Source: Colwellia maritima (GTDB lineage: Bacteria; Pseudomonadota; Gammaproteobacteria; Enterobacterales; Alteromonadaceae). From it: 64,000 nucleotides of DNA. Where the stretch lies: contig NZ_JAKKSL010000003.1 of the NCBI RefSeq assembly GCF_022669015.1, positions 248,001-312,000 on the forward strand. Reading direction: 5' to 3'. Positions 61,839 to 64,000 of the stretch are shown one piece after another; position 1 is the first letter of the stretch, and every line of letters begins with the position of its first letter. The notes under the pieces were generated by a model that saw only the letters and a program-made list of their open reading frames with translations, had not been told where the DNA came from and made no database searches. The translations under genes and the position numbers were made by a program.

Positions 61839-62654
61839 TTAAATTCCATCACCATCTGTATGTAATCCACACTCTCTTTGCCCTGGACCAAAACGGGTTT
61901 CACTTTCGTCCATACCTAACGTTAATGGTCTAGTACTGTGAACATCCCCAACAGACACATAACCTTCATCCCACAACGGATGATAAGGTAAATTATGTTG
62001 TGTTAGATATTGATGCACATCTCTATTACTCCAATCAATAATAGGGTGTACTTTAAAACGACCACGTAAAATACTAACGACAGGCAAGCCTTGCCTATGC
62101 TCAGTTTGCTGACGACGAACCCCTGAAAACCAAGTACCACAATTTAGCTCTGACAAACCACGTTCTAAAGGCTCTACTTTATTTTTATGATTGTATTCTT
62201 TGAGTGCTTGCTCGTCTTGTGCCCATTGCTCTCCATACTTAGCTAATTGCCAAGCGGCACTTTCTTTTGCACTATAAACATGTAAGTTTAATTTTAATCG
62301 TTCAGTTAACTGCTCAATGAAACGATAAGTTTCTGGAAATAAATGCCCAGTATCGGTTATCAATACCGGAATATTCGCATCAACTTGTGTCATCATGTGC
62401 AGCATAACGGCTGATTGAATACCAAAGCTAGACGATAATACGAACTGACTAGGTAAATTTTCCATAGTCCATTCTATGCGTTCAATGGGCGATTGTTGCT
62501 CCAAAGATTCATTCCATTGTTCAAGCCAAGGTTTAGGTAAAGAGGCCGGAAAGCGATTTTGAATTGGCGCTTTCTCTTTGTTTAGTAAAGTACCTTCTTG
62601 GCTCACTTTAGCTAACTCTCCTGCTTTGCTCAACGTTAAAGCATTATTCATCAT
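61839..62654 (-). CDS. cysH: Phosphoadenosine phosphosulfate reductase
   Basis: Reduces PAPS to sulfite with thioredoxin in assimilatory sulfate reduction. The 271-residue protein carries the P-loop-like [32 protein letters not shown], the Arg-rich [16 protein letters not shown] and the C-terminal catalytic ECGLH (Cys in the last 12 residues). Only that Cys and the WFS cysteine are seen, so it lacks the iron-sulfur CC motifs of APS reductase and is the PAPS-specific type. The start overlaps the end of cysI by 11 bp, indicating cysI-cysH translational coupling. The upstream cysJ would lie beyond the window. Confidence 0.95.
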   Translation of the reverse strand: MMNNALTLSKAGELAKVSQEGTLLNKEKAPIQNRFPASLPKPWLEQWNESLEQQSPIERIEWTMENLPSQFVLSSSFGIQSAVMLHMMTQVDANIPVLITDTGHLFPETYRFIEQLTERLKLNLHVYSAKESAAWQLAKYGEQWAQDEQALKEYNHKNKVEPLERGLSELNCGTWFSGVRRQQTEHRQGLPVVSILRGRFKVHPIIDWSNRDVHQYLTQHNLPYHPLWDEGYVSVGDVHSTRPLTLGMDESETRFGPGQRECGLHTDGDGI

Positions 62655-64000
62655 GAAAGTCTCTTACGCTTATTACTACTTCTTTTACAATGCCAAGACG
62701 AATAGTAAAATCACCAAACCCCTCGCCTTTATTTCGTTCTGCAGCCCAACGCGCACTTAAGTTATCTATTTCGTTTAAGATGTCTTGCTCGCCTAGGTTT
62801 TCTTTATAAAGCTTAGGAATTCTTGTACCCGCTAAGTTGCCACCTAAATGCATGTTGTATTTACCAGGACCTTTACCTACTAAGCCCATTTCTGCCAACA
62901 TTGCTCGACCACAGCCATTAGGACAACCTGTAACGCGTAAAATGATAGACTCATCTTTCAAACCATTTTTATCTAGAATTGTTTCAACATCATCAATTAA
63001 CCCAGGTAAATAACGCTCTGCTTCTGCCATTGCTAATGGACACGTAGGCAATGCAACACAAGCCATAGAATCTTTACGTTGTTTGGTTACGGTTGCATCC
63101 ATTAGGCCATATTTAATCGCAATGGCTTCGATTGCAGCTTTCTGCTCAGTAGGTACGCCTGCCACGATCAAGTTTTGATTTGCGGTAATACGGAAATCAC
63201 CTTGATGAATTTTCGCTAATTCAGCCATACCTGTTTTTAATGGCTTATTTGGAAAGTCTTTAACACGGCCATTTTCAATAAATAACGCTAAATAGTGTTT
63301 GCCATCAATACCTTCTGACCAACCAATTCGGTCACCGCGTTCAGTAAATTCATAAGGGCGGCTTTCAGCGAACTTACTTCCTGCACGTTTTTCAACTTCG
63401 GCTTTAAAAACATCAATACCGACGCGATCAAGGGTATATTTTGTTTTCGCATTTTTGCGGTCAACACGATTTCCCCAATCTCGTTGAGTGGTTAATACGG
63501 CCTCTGCAAAAACGAGTGTTTGATCAACAGGTATATAACCAAAATCATCCGCCTTTCTAGGGTAAGTTGCTTTATCACCATGAGTCATCGCTAACCCACC
63601 ACCAACTAACACATTAAACCCGATTAATTTACCGTTTTCTTGAATAGCCACAAAGTTTAAGTCGTTACCATGCACATCAATATCGTTAAGCGGTGGAATA
63701 ACAACCGTGGTTTTAAATTTACGAGGTAGATAAGTACTACCTAAAATAGGCTCTTCTTGCTTAACAGTACTTTCAACCTTGTCAGCATCTAACCATACTT
63801 CAGCATACCCACGCGTTCTAGGCATAAAATGTTCGCTAATTTTCTTTGCCCATTCATATGCTTCTTGATGTACTTCAGACTGATACGGGTTAGCAGTACA
63901 TAACACGTTTCTGTTCATATCTGACGCAGTGCCAATACTATCAATTCCAATACTATTTAAGGCTTTATGAACGGTTTTAATGTTCGGCTTTAAAATACCA
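62644..64000 (-). CDS. cysI: Sulfite reductase (NADPH) hemoprotein beta-subunit, C-terminal part
   Basis: Six-electron reduction of sulfite to sulfide. The frame continues to the right window edge beyond the internal Met at 63918, so the gene starts outside. The siroheme/4Fe-4S ligands are present: [20 protein letters not shown] (first Cys pair) and [12 protein letters not shown] (second). Upstream segments [14 protein letters not shown] and [13 protein letters not shown] [21 protein letters not shown] are as in E. coli CysI. It is followed by cysH, with 11-bp overlap. Assignment is secure; only the N-terminal 110 or so residues are missing. Confidence 0.95.
   Translation of the reverse strand, partial: GILKPNIKTVHKALNSIGIDSIGTASDMNRNVLCTANPYQSEVHQEAYEWAKKISEHFMPRTRGYAEVWLDADKVESTVKQEEPILGSTYLPRKFKTTVVIPPLNDIDVHGNDLNFVAIQENGKLIGFNVLVGGGLAMTHGDKATYPRKADDFGYIPVDQTLVFAEAVLTTQRDWGNRVDRKNAKTKYTLDRVGIDVFKAEVEKRAGSKFAESRPYEFTERGDRIGWSEGIDGKHYLALFIENGRVKDFPNKPLKTGMAELAKIHQGDFRITANQNLIVAGVPTEQKAAIEAIAIKYGLMDATVTKQRKDSMACVALPTCPLAMAEAERYLPGLIDDVETILDKNGLKDESIILRVTGCPNGCGRAMLAEMGLVGKGPGKYNMHLGGNLAGTRIPKLYKENLGEQDILNEIDNLSARWAAERNKGEGFGDFTIRLGIVKEVVISVRDFHDE

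Overview
This window is AT-rich chromosomal DNA from a marine gammaproteobacterium of the Alteromonadales. A Colwellia- or Thalassotalea-like organism is my best guess. The reasons are the FabY-type fatty-acid initiation synthase, the rraB, mtnN-cbiB-like and tyrS/M23-peptidase/anmK neighbourhoods, large TonB-dependent receptors with FecIR control, a GlyGly-CTERM-like sorting tail, and several EAL/GGDEF proteins. No tRNA, rRNA, CRISPR array or prophage was seen.

Layout. 1-4.5 kb (minus): start of topB, an orphan TolA/TonB-like protein, a DUF2164 protein and fabY. 4.7-10.4 kb (plus): a GlxA-type regulator divergent from fabY, a dimeric dUTPase, a DUF2726 protein, mtnN with a CbiB/CobD-like membrane protein, a periplasmic rhodanese and a TRIC/UPF0126 channel. 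10.4-14.7 kb: a tandem pair of secreted GlyGly-CTERM-like proteins, flanked by 52-bp direct copies of the 3' end of rraB. 14.9-23.6 kb (minus): a DUF4136 lipoprotein, then a clade-I nitrous oxide reductase cluster nosRZDFYL with a near-consensus FNR box upstream. 23.8-28.4 kb: tyrS, an M23 peptidase, anmK and a small protein. 28.5-32.2 kb: a signalling operon of a PAS-GGDEF-EAL protein and a pseudo-receiver/hemerythrin protein. 32.3-38.7 kb: a MocR regulator, Bcr/CflA exporter, elbB and GH3 (NagZ-like) operon, with a divergent EamA permease. 38.8-40.3 kb: a heavily frameshifted PutP-like symporter. 40.6-49.3 kb: FecI/FecR, two paralogous TonB-dependent receptors and an intact IS982-family element between them. 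49.6-64 kb: fbp, an EAL-HDOD protein, Mn-dependent pyrophosphatase, the fadBA beta-oxidation operon, an MFS permease, a REC-DUF3369-GGDEF-EAL protein, a TIGR03899-like protein, cysH and the 3' part of cysI.

Quality caveat. I count about 22 single-gene frameshifts in roughly 15 genes, including the normally essential tyrS and conserved mtnN, nosZ, nosR and fadA. Many lie at short homopolymers and can be repaired by one base. This looks mainly like consensus sequencing error, so I annotate each such gene as one full-length locus. The symporter and second TonB receptor could also be genuine pseudogenes.

Systems view. The cell appears to couple oxygen-limited respiration (FNR box, nos cluster), oxygen/NO sensing by hemerythrin with c-di-GMP turnover, TonB-dependent uptake under ECF-sigma control, peptidoglycan recycling (anmK, NagZ-like GH3, M23), fatty-acid oxidation and sulfate assimilation. 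The most unusual structure is the rraB-flanked tandem paralogue cassette.
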